From: Cristatella mucedo
Lineage: Eukaryota > Bryozoa > Phylactolaemata > Cristatellidae
Assembly (NCBI GenBank): GCA_009760855.2
Contig: WPIO01000111.1
Coordinates: forward strand, 744,001 to 808,000
DNA length: 64,000 nt
Direction of reading: 5' to 3'
The notes below the pieces were generated by a model, which was given only the letters and a program-made list of their open reading frames with translations, did no database searches and had not been told where the DNA came from. A program made the translations under genes and the position numbers. Positions within the stretch are counted from its first letter, which is position 1, and each line of letters opens with the position of its first letter. Shown here in pieces: positions 1 through 13,790 of this stretch.

Positions 1-917
1 TTTTTTGGGTTTGAGTTTTTGGGTTTAAAGTCTAAGTCTTAGGGCTTAGTATTCAAGTATCAGTGAGGAACTCTTGATGAAAAAGAGAACTAAAATGTAT
101 TTATTCAATGTAAATATAAACCTAAGCTGGCGACCATGTAGAGCAGCCCACTGCAAACACTGTGCCCACAGTAGATCTGACATTGCTGCATGAACAAACA
201 ATGCTGTATTAGCTGAGCCAGCAGCTGGAGTAGGACAGTCCATGGCCGGATGACCACTGGCAATGTCACATGCACGCCCCCTTGCAGACGAGCTACCATA
301 CAGATGAAGTGAGAGGGTGCGGCAGTGGCTGCTTACACGTGGCTGAAGCGCCTGCTAGCTTCGTACAGTGCAAGATTCATCTAGCCATCCATCAATCGAC
401 CACATTCCACCAGTCTGCCCTATTGAGCAACGTAGGATCGTAAGATCCCCAGCTGGCCATTCTGGTAAGGGGTGTAAAGTCGGATGCCAAGCAAAAGTAT
501 GTTGATCGGAAGTGAATTGCTATTGCTACACGAGGTCACTGGTGTAGCAAGCAATTGCCAAAGACATCAAGCATACCTGAGTAAGACAGTGGTGGGCGCC
601 AGCCAGGCCACTGACTGAATTAGAAAGCCAACATGAGCTTGCTTGTTTCTACATAGAATTATAGACACATATTCACGCTAGGTGAGCTAAAGGATGCCTG
701 CACGCACGTAGAAGCCGTGAGGAGCTGAAGGCCGATACAGAACCGGTAAGGCAACTTGCATTGGCCCCGCTGCTCAGAGGCTATTTGTGGTATCAGACCG
801 ATCAACCAGCAGCACGGCAAGTGCTCTTTGGATGGCTGGTTGAGTAAAGCTCAAATTTATTTAATAATACTGCTACTAATAATAATAATGCACTTGATAA
901 AGCACCCTCAGAGAACT

Positions 918-954
<37 letters not shown>

Positions 955-2628
955 GGCGCTTTACATTTGCTGCAAAGGGAAATGCAATTGAATGGTGAGT
1001 AATATCGTGCTTGATAACATTTCCATTTTCAGCATCACTGCAGCCACGGTTGGATATCAGCTGCTTGCTCCTCTAACAGCTGACTCCCCTTCGAACTGAG
1101 CTGCATGCTAATCTCTCTCTCGATTAAGGCAGGCGACTAATCATGGCTGCTCATGTAGCCTGCAAGCACGAGTTTGCCACTTACTCTGCTCCACTTCATC
1201 ATTCATGGTGCATCGAACTGCAATCAGCCGTGCCAGTGGGGCGCAGCATAAGGTAATCTGCCCCTTGGGTGGACCAGCCTGGCTGCACGTGGCTAACTGA
1301 TCTTCCTATCCGAAGGCAACTCGATGGCTGAAAGACTGGCCAGACGAGGTGCTCGAGCACAGCTGCACTGCAGTGGCCTCGAAAGGCTACAGCCGGGCCT
1401 GTCAATGAAGCGTCGTCTTGCCTAGCCTCGCTGGCAGCAAGCCCGGCAGATCGCTGGGGCTCGGGAACCTGTTTGCTCTGCACCGGAAACACTGAAGACT
1501 ATGTAAGAGCTCCTGATGGGCGAGACTGCCCTGTGGAGTAGCTTGCTGGGCTATGTCGTTAACCGGCAATGGTCGGCTGACCGAAAAGGTCCATCAGGTA
1601 GGTACGTGCTATCGCCTCCTTCCTTCCTTCCCTTCTCTGTCTGTCTCTCCCTCCCTCTTTCTCCCCCCTCTCTGTCTCTCTCTGTCGGCCTGTCTGTTCC
1701 TATGTGCAAGTCTCTTTTTTCCAGTCTCTGTCACTCTCTCCTGCCGTTCTCTCTTGCCTCTCTGACTTGTCTCCCCCTTCCATGCATCCCTCTGCCTTTC
1801 TCTGTCTTTGTCTCTCTCCCAGAGTCTAGGTTTAGTTCTCTTGGCCTGATGCTATTCGGTGCCTTTCGGCCTCAAGGAGCACATCTCATGCCGACAAATA
1901 GTTTTAATTGGCCGACTCATCGACATTATTTCCTAGCTTGATCAGTAAGTGCCTCGCTAAGGTCGGCTGATTCAAAAGCTCACATTTACGCCACTGGAGC
2001 CAAATGAGAACCTCGCTATAGCCCATCTTGCAGCTGTCAATTAAAAAGTGCCTGCTGCAGGACTCGGAGTCATAGGACTCGGGGTCATAGGTCGTGCATT
2101 GTGCGCATCCTAGCTCGAAAAACGTGTTAAGGTGATTCCAAGGTGACACAAGCGTAGGTCGTTTTCCATTCCCAAAGCAGTTCTCTGATGAGAAGCACTG
2201 CTGCTTGGAGGTGCGGGAGCACTAAAAGTCCGCCGACGAATGGACGAAAACCTAGCCGGGCCAGAATCGCAGGCAGGCAAGAGTCATCGGACACAGCTAG
2301 CCACGGGTCAGCGACCACCGTTCAGGCACGAGGAGCCGAGACACTGGAGAAGAAGCTAAGTACCAGCAGGCTGCAGAGCCGGCTTTGCAGAGCCCTCCAA
2401 TCAAGCGCTAAAAGCCAGACGCAGGGATTTGGCAGTCAGCATGAAAAAGGCAACCTGTGCTGCGGCAAATGACATCGGCTGGGAAATGACGGGTGGCTGC
2501 AGAAAAAAGGCGAGAGCAAAAAAGCCGGCGCTCGGGGATCTGCTCAGCCGCTTGCGTGGCTGCAGCTGCAGCTAGCTGCGCACTGGGCACACCGAAAGAA
2601 GGCAGACAGCGAGCGTATCCTCACTTAC
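1..2628. other. Intron after E13; no exon seen
   Basis: This stretch follows the E13 donor and contains no reading frame resembling the phosphatase-like domain. It holds a LINE-A tail (about 870-1020), a CT-rich low-complexity block (about 1618-1825), and otherwise unassigned sequence. The first 55 bases are a G/T-rich run with TTTGGG and TTAGGG words that loosely resembles degenerate telomere-type repeat. Confidence 0.6.
870..1020 (-). mobile_element. LINE-A 3' tail with internal (TC)n
   Basis: On the minus strand this reads as the end of LINE-A: TTTGCAGCAAATGTAAAGCGCC, an AG-rich spacer, GTTCTCTGAGGGTGCT and a short ATT run. In other copies the spacer is AGAGAGATT-like; here it has grown to about 33 bases of (TC)n at 921-953. 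Confidence 0.75.
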
Positions 2629-2683
2629 CAGCACCATGTGACCTGTTGAAACGTCCATATTGGCGATGGCTGGCTCTTCGCTC
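2629..2683 (-). CDS. PTPRN: IA-2 exon E13: NMDVSTGHM signature
   Basis: 55 nt, phase 2 in and phase 0 out. Its first G completes the split Trp codon, then it encodes SEEPAIANMDVSTGHMVL. This is the most diagnostic match in the window: vertebrate IA-2 and phogrin read EEP...NMDISTGHMIL directly before the helix leading to the phosphatase-like domain. The acceptor is ATCGTACTGTAG, the donor is GCTG|GTAAGT. The next exon (YMEDHL-type) was not found in 1-2628. Confidence 0.95.
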
Positions 2684-3233
2684 CTACAGTACGATGATCC
2701 ATGCGTAAGCCAGAACATGATTAACACAATCTAATGTATGTAAGAAATATTCGCAGAGCATGCAGATCGCCCTGCTGCTCCAACATTGAGCTAGCCGACT
2801 GGCAAGGAGAAAGATCCCGTGAAGAAAGGAAACCTCCCGCAAAGCAGTGAATTGGAAAGCAGCTACGCATTCGCTCTCCGAGACTCGGCGCTGGGAGCAG
2901 AGATTCTGGGTGGCAGAAGCTCAGCCCCATGGGTGGCACCAGCACCAGGTAAGCACGGACGAACCTTAATGCTCGGCTTTCTAAACCCACTCTATCAATG
3001 TCGGACGTCAACAGATATATTGAAGCTGGAATGGAGACAAAGACCAGGGATCGGGGACCGGCATCTGCACAGCCGAGATGCCCTCGATGACTGCAGCAGG
3101 GAAAGCATCGACGGCGCGACAGTGCGACTACAGGTTTTAGAGACATGATTGGCTAGATTGGGCATCGAGAGCCACTCTCTTCCTCCTCCTCCTTCCCTGC
3201 ACAGTGGCAGTCCCGGCTCTCCATCTCTGGCTC

Positions 3234-3472
<239 letters not shown>

Positions 3473-4167
3473 CGATGGCACGCCCCCAGTCCTAAGCCGC
3501 AGGTGATATAAGCTATAGCCGTGCGGTGAAAGGAAGACACGGTGAAAGGAAGACACGGGCTGCCAGCACCAGCCAGCAATCTGGGCCGGTCCATTGCCAC
3601 CATGTCAGCCGAGCTGGCTGCTGGCAGAGGCCAGCCATCTATATATCTACCTACCTACTACCTATCTATCGCATCAAAATAATCAATATGGCAGTGGTTC
3701 ATTAGCTTTTCAGAGGCTCAGCTCTGCCTGCCAATTTCTTCAGCTTGCTCGACCGCTAAGCGGCTAGGGAATAGCAGGAGCGACACTGCCACCAGGCTGC
3801 CCAGCGAAGCCCACAATGAGAGACAGCGAAACCCACACTGAGAGTTGAGCGAAGCCGGCTGCCCCACGCGGGCGGGGTGCCGCGCGGTCCTGGCGTTCTG
3901 CTTTTCTACACCAGTCTCATTCGTTTGCTCCTTTCAGCTTTCACCCGAGGCTCGACTCGACAGTAGCCAGCGAGGCAGCAATTGCGCAAGACACCAATTG
4001 CGTACGACACGCAACTGCCACACAACCAGTAATACAAGGAGTGGCTGTACAAGGCACGGCTCCAGGCGCCGTTCGGCAGTTCGAGCCAGACGGCTGCTGC
4101 AGCAGGCGGCACAGCACTGCGCCGGCCGCAGCAACAGCAACTGCGGCAGACTAGATGCGACTCTCAC

Positions 4168-4310
4168 CAGGACGAGACGCTGCTGCCGTGCTGGCTGCCG
4201 CTCTCTTCCCCGCGCGCTCCGCCGCCAAAGTCGGCATCGCCACCTCCGGCCGACGCAGACAGGCAGTCATCGCCGGCTTTCTTTCGACAGCGCTCGTGGC
4301 GGACCAGGTC
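4168..4310 (-). CDS. PTPRN: IA-2 exon E12: juxtamembrane cytoplasmic tail
   Basis: 143 nt, phase 0 in and phase 2 out. It encodes DLVRHERCRKK, an Asp/Gly-rich loop, and QHGSSVSSW, whose Trp codon is split by the intron. Joined to E11 it reads EYE-DLVRHERC, matching the family's EYQ-DLCRQHM. The Ser-rich end matches the SSxxSW preceding the Glu-Glu-Pro motif. The acceptor is GTTCACTTTGCAG, the donor is TCCTG|GTGAGA. GC-rich. Confidence 0.92.
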
Positions 4311-4734
4311 CTGCAAAGTGAACGGCAGCAGTTCGGCGCCCGCTGTAAGCATCGACGGTGCGCTCGAGCACCCTGCCCAGGCAGATTCCGGAATGTGCAA
4401 ATGACGGTGCGTGCAGGCAGGCTCGGGAAAGCCCTATGAGGGCCTCGTTAGCGCGCACCGTCGGTCGGTCGGTGCCTGCCTGAGCCGGGAGCATGAGGGA
4501 GTGCATAGCTGAATGCGGAGCGCTAGGAGCCGGCAGCCGTGCAGCCATTTTGTGCAGCCAAGCAAGAGCTGCCGGGCGAATGGCCAACCGGACGTGTTTA
4601 GCATTCGAGACAGCGAGCAAGTGCTGGCTTGCATGTCCAGGCGGCCTACAGCTTTTTGGCTCGCACCGACTACTGAGCTGCACGCACTGCAGCAGAGCAT
4701 GGGAGTGCACTGGGAGTGCACTTCACGACCCAGG

Positions 4735-4850
4735 TAGTGTGCCCCAGTCTGCCGATTCCTTATCGCCCACTGCAAGGACTGGCAATAGCCGGTCGGGCTC
4801 TTCTGCTGGTATGTAAAATGAGTCTGCTTGATTAGCTGAGTGACCTTTAA
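4735..4850 (+). mobile_element. SINE-1 3' half
   Basis: Contains the SINE-1 body words CACTGCAAGGACTGG, AATAGCCGG, GGCTCTTCTGCTGG and the near-terminal GATTAGCTGAG. The tRNA-like head is missing or decayed. Confidence 0.5.
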
Positions 4851-5728
4851 TCTGGCTTTAAGCAGCAAAAGCTTTCGGTGATAGTCGAGCTTTCAACGAC
4901 AGCAGTGCAGAGGCCCGCAGCATTCGTCTTCGTGAGGCAGGTTACAAGAGGCGACTTGAGAAATCCTCCAAGTTTCACAGATGATAATTGCACGTGTCCG
5001 GAAGCTCAACAGCATGGGCTCAAAGCTCAGGCACGCGGCCGCTGGATGAGCTCTCGCTGCCAAAGGCAGCTGCAGGATCTCTCTGCTACGAGAGGATCAG
5101 CCGAAGACGACCTGCTACCCAATGGAGCGGCCTTGCAGACGACCCAGGGGCTTATATACTTCGAAGAGTTCTCTCACGGCAAGACGGCCTGCTTGTAGGA
5201 AGCATGCCAGTGACAGCGAAGACGACAAACATTTCCTCGACAAGGGCTCCCCTATGTCGGCGGCACATGGCACAGCAAATCAAGCGAGTGATCAAGCCAC
5301 GAGTTCTAACACCAGGGGAGATGGCTCATGCACCAGCATGCAAATTAAATAGGGTCAGCTGATTCAACAGCATCCTAGCGTCCCTCGGCAGAGCTTGCTT
5401 CGGGCAACAAAGGAGTGCCTGCTGCAGTGCTTGAAAGAGCACGGCAGGGGTCGCGAAATGTGAGCACCTCACCCGTGGCTTAAAACACGGTCAGCACACA
5501 CCTTTCTATCCAGGACTCAGGTCAGGCGTAACACTAACCGGTATCGGCATTTGTACGGGAGCAGGATTTTAGTGTCGGCAAGCGCCCAAAAGCTCAACTA
5601 CTGTCGCTAGCCCAACCTGGGCACGAGTGGCAAGAGGTGACACCCATAAGGAGCAGCAACCTCGCTGCCTCAACGTCTTGAATGGCAAGAAGAACGGTGA
5701 CGGAATGAAGTAAAGCAGGTAGTGGGAA

Positions 5729-5752
5729 CAGCAGCAGCAGCAGCAGCAGCCG
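5729..5752. repeat. (CAG)n microsatellite
   Basis: About seven CAG units, followed by a diffuse GGA/GCA-rich block to about 5880. It lies in the E11-E12 intron. No coding frame is supported. Confidence 0.9.
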
Positions 5753-6601
5753 GAGGAGGAGAGATGAAGAAGGGGAAGACAGAAAAAAAAGAGAATGAGG
5801 TGCATGAAGAGGACGAGGAGCAGCAGCAGGAAGAGTAAGAGGATGACGAGGAAATGGCAGGAGGAGCAGCAGCAGCAGAACAAAGAAAGAACAAAATATG
5901 ACAGGCATTTGCACATGCCTCCGCACAAACCCAAACAGTCGGCAGCATGCTCGCACATACTTAGCACCAGAACACTGACAAGCATTTCGGCATAACAGCA
6001 CATTGACATAGTCAGCTGCTTCAAATTGTATCGTCCTACGTCCACAAACGACCTAGCCTTTTAGGGTACCATTAAGCAATTTCTAGGGTACCACAATTAA
6101 AAATCGGACATGGATTTCCATGCAGCAAATCAATCATGCTCAGCAGATCGCGGCCCAACACTACGTGTCTGGTGCCATGCTAAGGCTCTGGAAGTGGACA
6201 AGTGACTTTCAATGCTCTCTCTTGGCCTAGCAACTTTGCCCAGCACATACCCTCATCTGCGATAGCAGTTGCAGCTGCAATAGCAGCAGCGATGGCAGGA
6301 GGGCACTACAGCCCGAAACGACGAGAACGCCAAACCATAGCAGCTGTTCTTAGCAGTGTGGCTAGGCCTTACGCTCACAGTTACGATGGGCAGTCACAGC
6401 AAAAACCACTCTGGTCTTGCAGAACTCGAAGGCTGCTGGCAGTGGCAGCAGAACGAAGGTGCTACCGAGCAATCTTTGAGCGAAATAGCGCAGAGATGAG
6501 CAGGAGGAGAAGGGCAGCAGCGCTGCATTTGCGTGGCATCTCAGTGTGAGCGGCCGCCTCCAAACCCGCCCCCCCCGAGCTGCTTGCAGTCAGTCACTCA
6601 C

Positions 6602-6865
6602 CTCGTATTCGTCGCTGGCCAGCAGGCTGTCGCCGCTGCCGGCAGGGTCACCGCCACGCCTGTCGTCATGCGCCGGCTTGCCTCGCAGCAGCATGCGTGC
6701 TCTCTTCCTGCGCAGCACGCACACGATGGCTGCGCCGATGGCCACGGCGAGCGCGCACGTGGCGCCGACCAGCGACAGGGCCAGCAGCAGCCTCCTCGAT
6801 CGCGGTGCGGCGGCGGCCAAGGCTTCGGCCGACTCCGGCGCCACATCGCCAATGTCGAGGAGAGA
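6602..6865 (-). CDS. PTPRN: IA-2 exon E11: transmembrane helix and stop-transfer
   Basis: 264 nt, phase 0-0, 88 codons. Residues 1-25 are an acidic/Ala stalk ending PRSRR. Residues 26-51 are one hydrophobic helix (starts LLLALSLVGATCALAV). Then comes the basic stop-transfer RRKRARMLLRGK and an acidic end, SLLASDEYE. IA-2 has the same order: helix, basic cluster, Gly/Asp-rich loop, then EYQDL, with the splice falling before Asp-Leu. The acceptor is TCGTTGCGAGCAG, the donor is TACGAG|GTGAGT. Very GC-rich. Confidence 0.92.
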
Positions 6866-7130
6866 CTGCTCGCAACGAAGACAAAGAGGCGCCGGCTGCT
6901 GCTGCCGCACCGAGCAAAAGGCTGTGCGCGCGGGCAGATCAGCGCAGCACGAGCGTGCGGGCACAATGTGGGCTTCCCGTGCTGCCGGAATTCGCGGCTA
7001 GATGGGGACGGCTCAGCACAGGCGCCGCGCCGATTGCGATGAGCGAGAGCGGCTGGCTAAAGCCCACACAGCAACGGAAGGACCACTGCGGAAGGATCAC
7101 TGCAGTCACCGGCGTCCTCCAGCGCCTCAC

Positions 7131-7204
7131 CTCGCCAGTGCCGATGCCGATGCTGTGCACTTCTGGCAAGCCGCCGCTGGCTGTAACCAGCTCATCGCGA
7201 TGCT
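7131..7204 (-). CDS. PTPRN: IA-2 exon E10: end of ME domain
   Basis: 74 nt, phase 1 in and phase 0 out. It encodes HRDELVTASGGLPEVHSIGI and then GTGE. This aligns with the last ME helix and strand of phogrin (KDKLEETSGLKILQTGVG). The chosen acceptor, CCGGTTTGTTCTAG, gives an almost gap-free match to the family. An alternative upstream acceptor (TTGCCAG at about 7231) is also in frame and would add nine residues. The donor is GGCGAG|GTGAGG. The next intron is only 265 bases. Confidence 0.9.
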
Positions 7205-7279
7205 CTAGAACAAACCGGCAGATGTCAGCTGGCAAGCACTGTGAGTTGCCGCAGCAGAAGCTCGCCGGTCTCGAAGGCA

Positions 7280-7314
7280 GCAGCAGCAGCAGCAGCAGAA
7301 GCAGCAGCAGCAGT
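7280..7314. repeat. (CAG)n microsatellite near E10
   Basis: About 11 CAG units with one AAG interruption, roughly 75 bases upstream of the E10 acceptor on the coding strand. There it reads as CTG repeats and adds to a pyrimidine-biased region. Confidence 0.9.
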
Positions 7315-7549
7315 GGATGTGGCCGAGTCACCCGGAGGAGGTCTGCTGAGCTGACGAGAATTCTATTAACTCAGCTTGCAGCTGCCGAAGCCTTGGCAGG
7401 CAGCAGCAGCAGGGACAAGCCTGCAGCTGCCTGTGCCTGTGCTGCCACTGAATGTCGATTAAGGCAAGAGCCACCAGCTTAAATACTAGCTATCAGTTCA
7501 TTAATTGATCCGAGCAGCCAGCCAGGGTGATGTGCATGACGAAAGAGAT

Positions 7550-7573
7550 TGCCAGCCAGCCAGCCAGCCAGCC
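7550..7573. repeat. (CCAG)n microsatellite
   Basis: Six tandem CCAG/GCCA units in the E9-E10 intron. Confidence 0.85.
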
Positions 7574-8084
7574 ATCGGCAGGCCAAGCAGGCAGCAAACT
7601 GCAGTCAAGCTGGCCAACCAGCCACAGCCACTCAGCCGCTGCCCCCCCCCCCCTGGAGGATGTGGGTGGAGCAAGCTGGGGCTGGCAAAGGATGGAACTC
7701 GGCCGGTGCAGGTAAGTTGAACATAAAATTAAAAAAAAACCCAAAGACCCAGGCTCACCAAGCAGCTTCAGCCAAAGCATTGAAGGGGCTGCTACAGGGT
7801 GAGCTGGTGCGTGGATGAGTGCCAACAAAGCTCTGCAGAACGCGATCGCCCAGGCGGCGCTTTGCCTTTACCTGCCCCCCTCCTACGAATGTCGCATGAT
7901 TTTGCCTCATACTTTTGCCTACCCAACGAATCAGCTGCCATTCAAGAGTGAATGCAACCTGTTCAAGATCCACAGCTCAGTGGTCCTATCGGTAGCCAGC
8001 GTGTAAAATAGAAAAAGGCAAGGTGCAGCCGACTCAGCTGTCACGAGTGCATGGCAGCGGAAGACGCAGTCGCTTTCAGCGCCC

Positions 8085-8155
8085 TCTAGAGGTGCCCACT
8101 CACGCAATTCAAACCCAACATCTAGAGGTGCCCACTCACGCAATCCAAACCCCCA
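8085..8155. repeat. 36-bp tandem duplication
   Basis: Two copies, starting at 8085 and 8121, share TCTAGAGGTGCCCACTCACG and CAAT(T/C)CAAACCC with one or two differences. Intronic. Confidence 0.85.
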
Positions 8156-8353
8156 CCTCCGACCCGGGTCGCCTAGCGAAAGCAGGCAGCAACTGGGTCG
8201 ATTTGCCTGCACGCAGGCAGGCAGATCGGCCGAGCAGCGGCCAGATCGTGCCTCGACACCGTCCTGCCGAGACTGCTGGGCCCTTGGGATAAAAGCACGA
8301 GAGGGGGACGAGCGCTCGCTCGAGCTTACCGCTCGCTCGATCTCTCGAGAATA

Positions 8354-8387
8354 GCTTCGGACGCTGCTGCGCAGCAGCGTCCGAAGC
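8354..8387. repeat. 34-bp perfect palindrome
   Basis: The arm GCTTCGGACGCTGCTGC at 8354-8370 is followed immediately by its exact reverse complement at 8371-8387, with no spacer. It could form a long cruciform or hairpin. The preceding 50 bases are rich in CTCG words. Confidence 0.95.
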
Positions 8388-11323
8388 AGCTGATAATTGA
8401 GCATCCGCAGCGCAGCACTCGAGAGAACGGCTGTCCGCATTTCGAGCGTCCAGTTCGGTCCAGCCCGATGCGATGCGAGCCAATCGCCAGCTACTCTTGC
8501 TCTCGATCAGCTCACTTGCTGGCAACCATGGGCGAGCCAGCTGCGGCAGGGGCCTCCAGGCAAGCTATCGGCACCGCCCTTTCTCGGCGGCAAGGCCCAG
8601 CAGCTCTGTGGCCCTGTCGCCATCACTTGGGCACTCTCACGAGGCTCGAGCTGGAGCCAACGGGTCGACGTTACTGGGAGGGACGCTAGTTACATCGTCG
8701 GTCACCATTATCAGCAGCTGCAACAGCAGTCGACAGCAGCCAAAGGCTGACTGACGTGGCAGCAGTGGACCGGTAGGCGAACTGCCTGCTGCTTGAGCTC
8801 AGCCTTCAGGGGGCGGGGACGGGCGGAGGACGGATGTGCAGCACTGCCACTGAGTAACCACCCCAGGTGACGACGATAACGACCGGCACGATGGGAGCGC
8901 CGGTGCAACCTCCGGGAAGCTTGGCTTTCGGCACGTTCGCCTAGGGACCGAGGCCAGCGCAGCTGTAGCGCCAGTGGCCTGCTGGTAAAGCCCATTACGG
9001 CTAGGCGACGTCAGGAAATGACCTAGCAGCTGAGCAGACAGCCAGCCAGCTCGGTCGTGAGTGCACGGAAAGAAGTCAATCAATACGGTCGGCATGCAGG
9101 CTTGGAGCATTACGTTTAGAGCACTAGCCGATCAATACTGCCAGGTGCTTGGCTAGTGCCAGCTGGTCTTCCCTAGCTCGGTCGGACTCCAGCAGCAGCC
9201 GAGGGCAAAGTCTCCGACAGCGCTCGAAGCAGCAGCAGCCAGTGTGCTGCTGTTGCTGTGCTCTGTTCTGCCGGCGAACTGAAGCCCAGCCGGCAGCGCT
9301 TCGCAGAGGCGCTGGCGCTGCATAGCCTTGTGCACGCGTGAGGCGTGCAGCAATCTATTCGGCCAGCTAAAGCAGCCGTGGTTCTCGGGGGGGGGGGGCA
9401 CTTCAATGTCGGGCTTGCTTGGGCTTGCCATGCTCGACTGTTTAACTTCAAACACAGTAGGTGATGGAGCTCATCTCCCAGGTCTCTAGTTTTACATTCA
9501 GCCCCATTGCCATTGCCATGAACGTTATCAATTAGCACAAGTAGCAGCAGAGGAGGCAGCAGCAGCTAGTACACAGCCTGCACGACAGCAAGTCATCAAA
9601 GACCGGCATCTACCAGCGCAGAATCGGCAACGTGCCGGCTCTATCCTCAGTGAGCAGACGGTTTTCACCTCAACTTCCACGCAAGCCTTTAGCTAATCGG
9701 GAAATCGTATCTTCTTTTTGTCCTCGACTGATGTTCTGTTCCGACGGACTGTATAAGGTGGCAAAATAAAAACCGGAAGCATTGGAGAATATCATCTAAC
9801 CATTTCCAATTCTCCTGACTCGAGCTGCTGAGACAGCCGAGACAGCTGCTCACGGCAGCAGATGGCAGTACTGGGAACTATTTCGCGATGACCCAATCGC
9901 TCGACCTGCCCGGCATTCACCCGGCATTCGAGCACCACCGAAACACGATGGCAGCAAATGCTTGCTAGACTGCAGCCACAGCCACATGCAGGAGCGGGAG
10001 CTGCGGCGACCGATGTGCCGAGGCGGATGTGCTGCCGTGAGCAACTGTCTGCGGCTGATTTGCTTCGATCAGCCGGATGTGCTGCGGCTGCATTCCGCCA
10101 AGCTGCCCATTCAGCCTGGCTAGTCTCGACCGAGTAGGCCGGAAGTCGCTTTCAGTTTTTGTTTTCGATTTCAATTCTAAATTCTCATTGGGCGCATCGA
10201 CGCCCTACCCACCTGCCGATGCTGGCACTTCCGTTCCGGCAGCCCTGAGGTGTGCTGCTAGCTAATTCTGTGGCGCTTGCTACCTTCTCCATCCTCCTGA
10301 CTCGGTCATGCTTATTTGCTTTAAGCATAAATTCTGCACGAGGCTAACAGTAATGAAGACCGGGGCAAAGAGAGTTTTCACGTATGCTGCTCCCCTCCCC
10401 CCCATAACTGTCTAGCTCGCACCAAAAGCTGCTAGCACTAGGAGTTCACTGTGGGCAGAGTGGCAATCAACTGCGGTGCAGTGCTTACACACTGCCCGCT
10501 GACCCTGCTCCTCCGGTGCAAGGACCGCCGTGCCGCCCTTGGCTAAAAGCAGGTAGCAAGAGGCAGAAAGCTGCAGCCAGGTATGCCCATTCAGCGGTCG
10601 ACACGGACCCGTTCGAAGGCAGGCAGCTGTGAGGGCCGGCCTGCGGTGGGTTCTCATGTAGCTTCATGCAGTCGTGACCATCACAAAGCTGCCTCCAGCT
10701 CAAGGCCTAACGACGACGACTGCCTCGAACCGACTCTGCCACGCAAGGCGGCCACGCCTCGAGCGCAAAGCCGGCGCCCAGAGGGGTGCCTGCTTTGAGC
10801 ACATCCAAGGCCACGGCTCCACAGCACTCTCTGCGAGGCTTGACTAAGACGGCGCTCTAGCTTAGGACGCAAAGCTGATTAGGCTCTACCGGGGAGAGCG
10901 GTGCGACTTCTCCTGCAATCCTGCCACGCTACGTCAGAGTAAACAGATTTCGATCGATTTGCGCAAAAATCAAAGAGATCTGCATAACTCCAAAACCGGA
11001 CAAAGGTTGCCAGAATGCTAGCTCGTCGACGCAGCACACTCACACGAGTCGACGACGAAAGAGGCCGTGAATCGAGTGGGCTAGAGCGGTGGGCAGAGGG
11101 GGACCTGGGAGGAGACCCGAATGGTCAGCTGCTCGCAACAGTCGAGAGGGACAGGCCAAGGGAAAGCAGAGGACAAGCTGAAGACAGGAGCAAATGGGGG
11201 CGCGGGCGGTCGGCTGAGGCAAAGCAGGCTGGCAGAGCAGCAATGATGAACGGCAGAGTGAGAGCGCAAAATGCACATGCTACTAATCCAGTTGTTTCGA
11301 CAGAGTATGATTGGAGAAAAGGG
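8388..11323. other. Intronic stretch, nothing recognised
   Basis: Moderately GC-rich sequence within the E9-E10 intron. Only short poly-G/C runs (9388-9398 and 10391-10400) and CAG-rich words were seen. No splice-flanked frame or transposon match was recognised. Confidence 0.5.
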
Positions 11324-13790
<2,467 letters not shown>

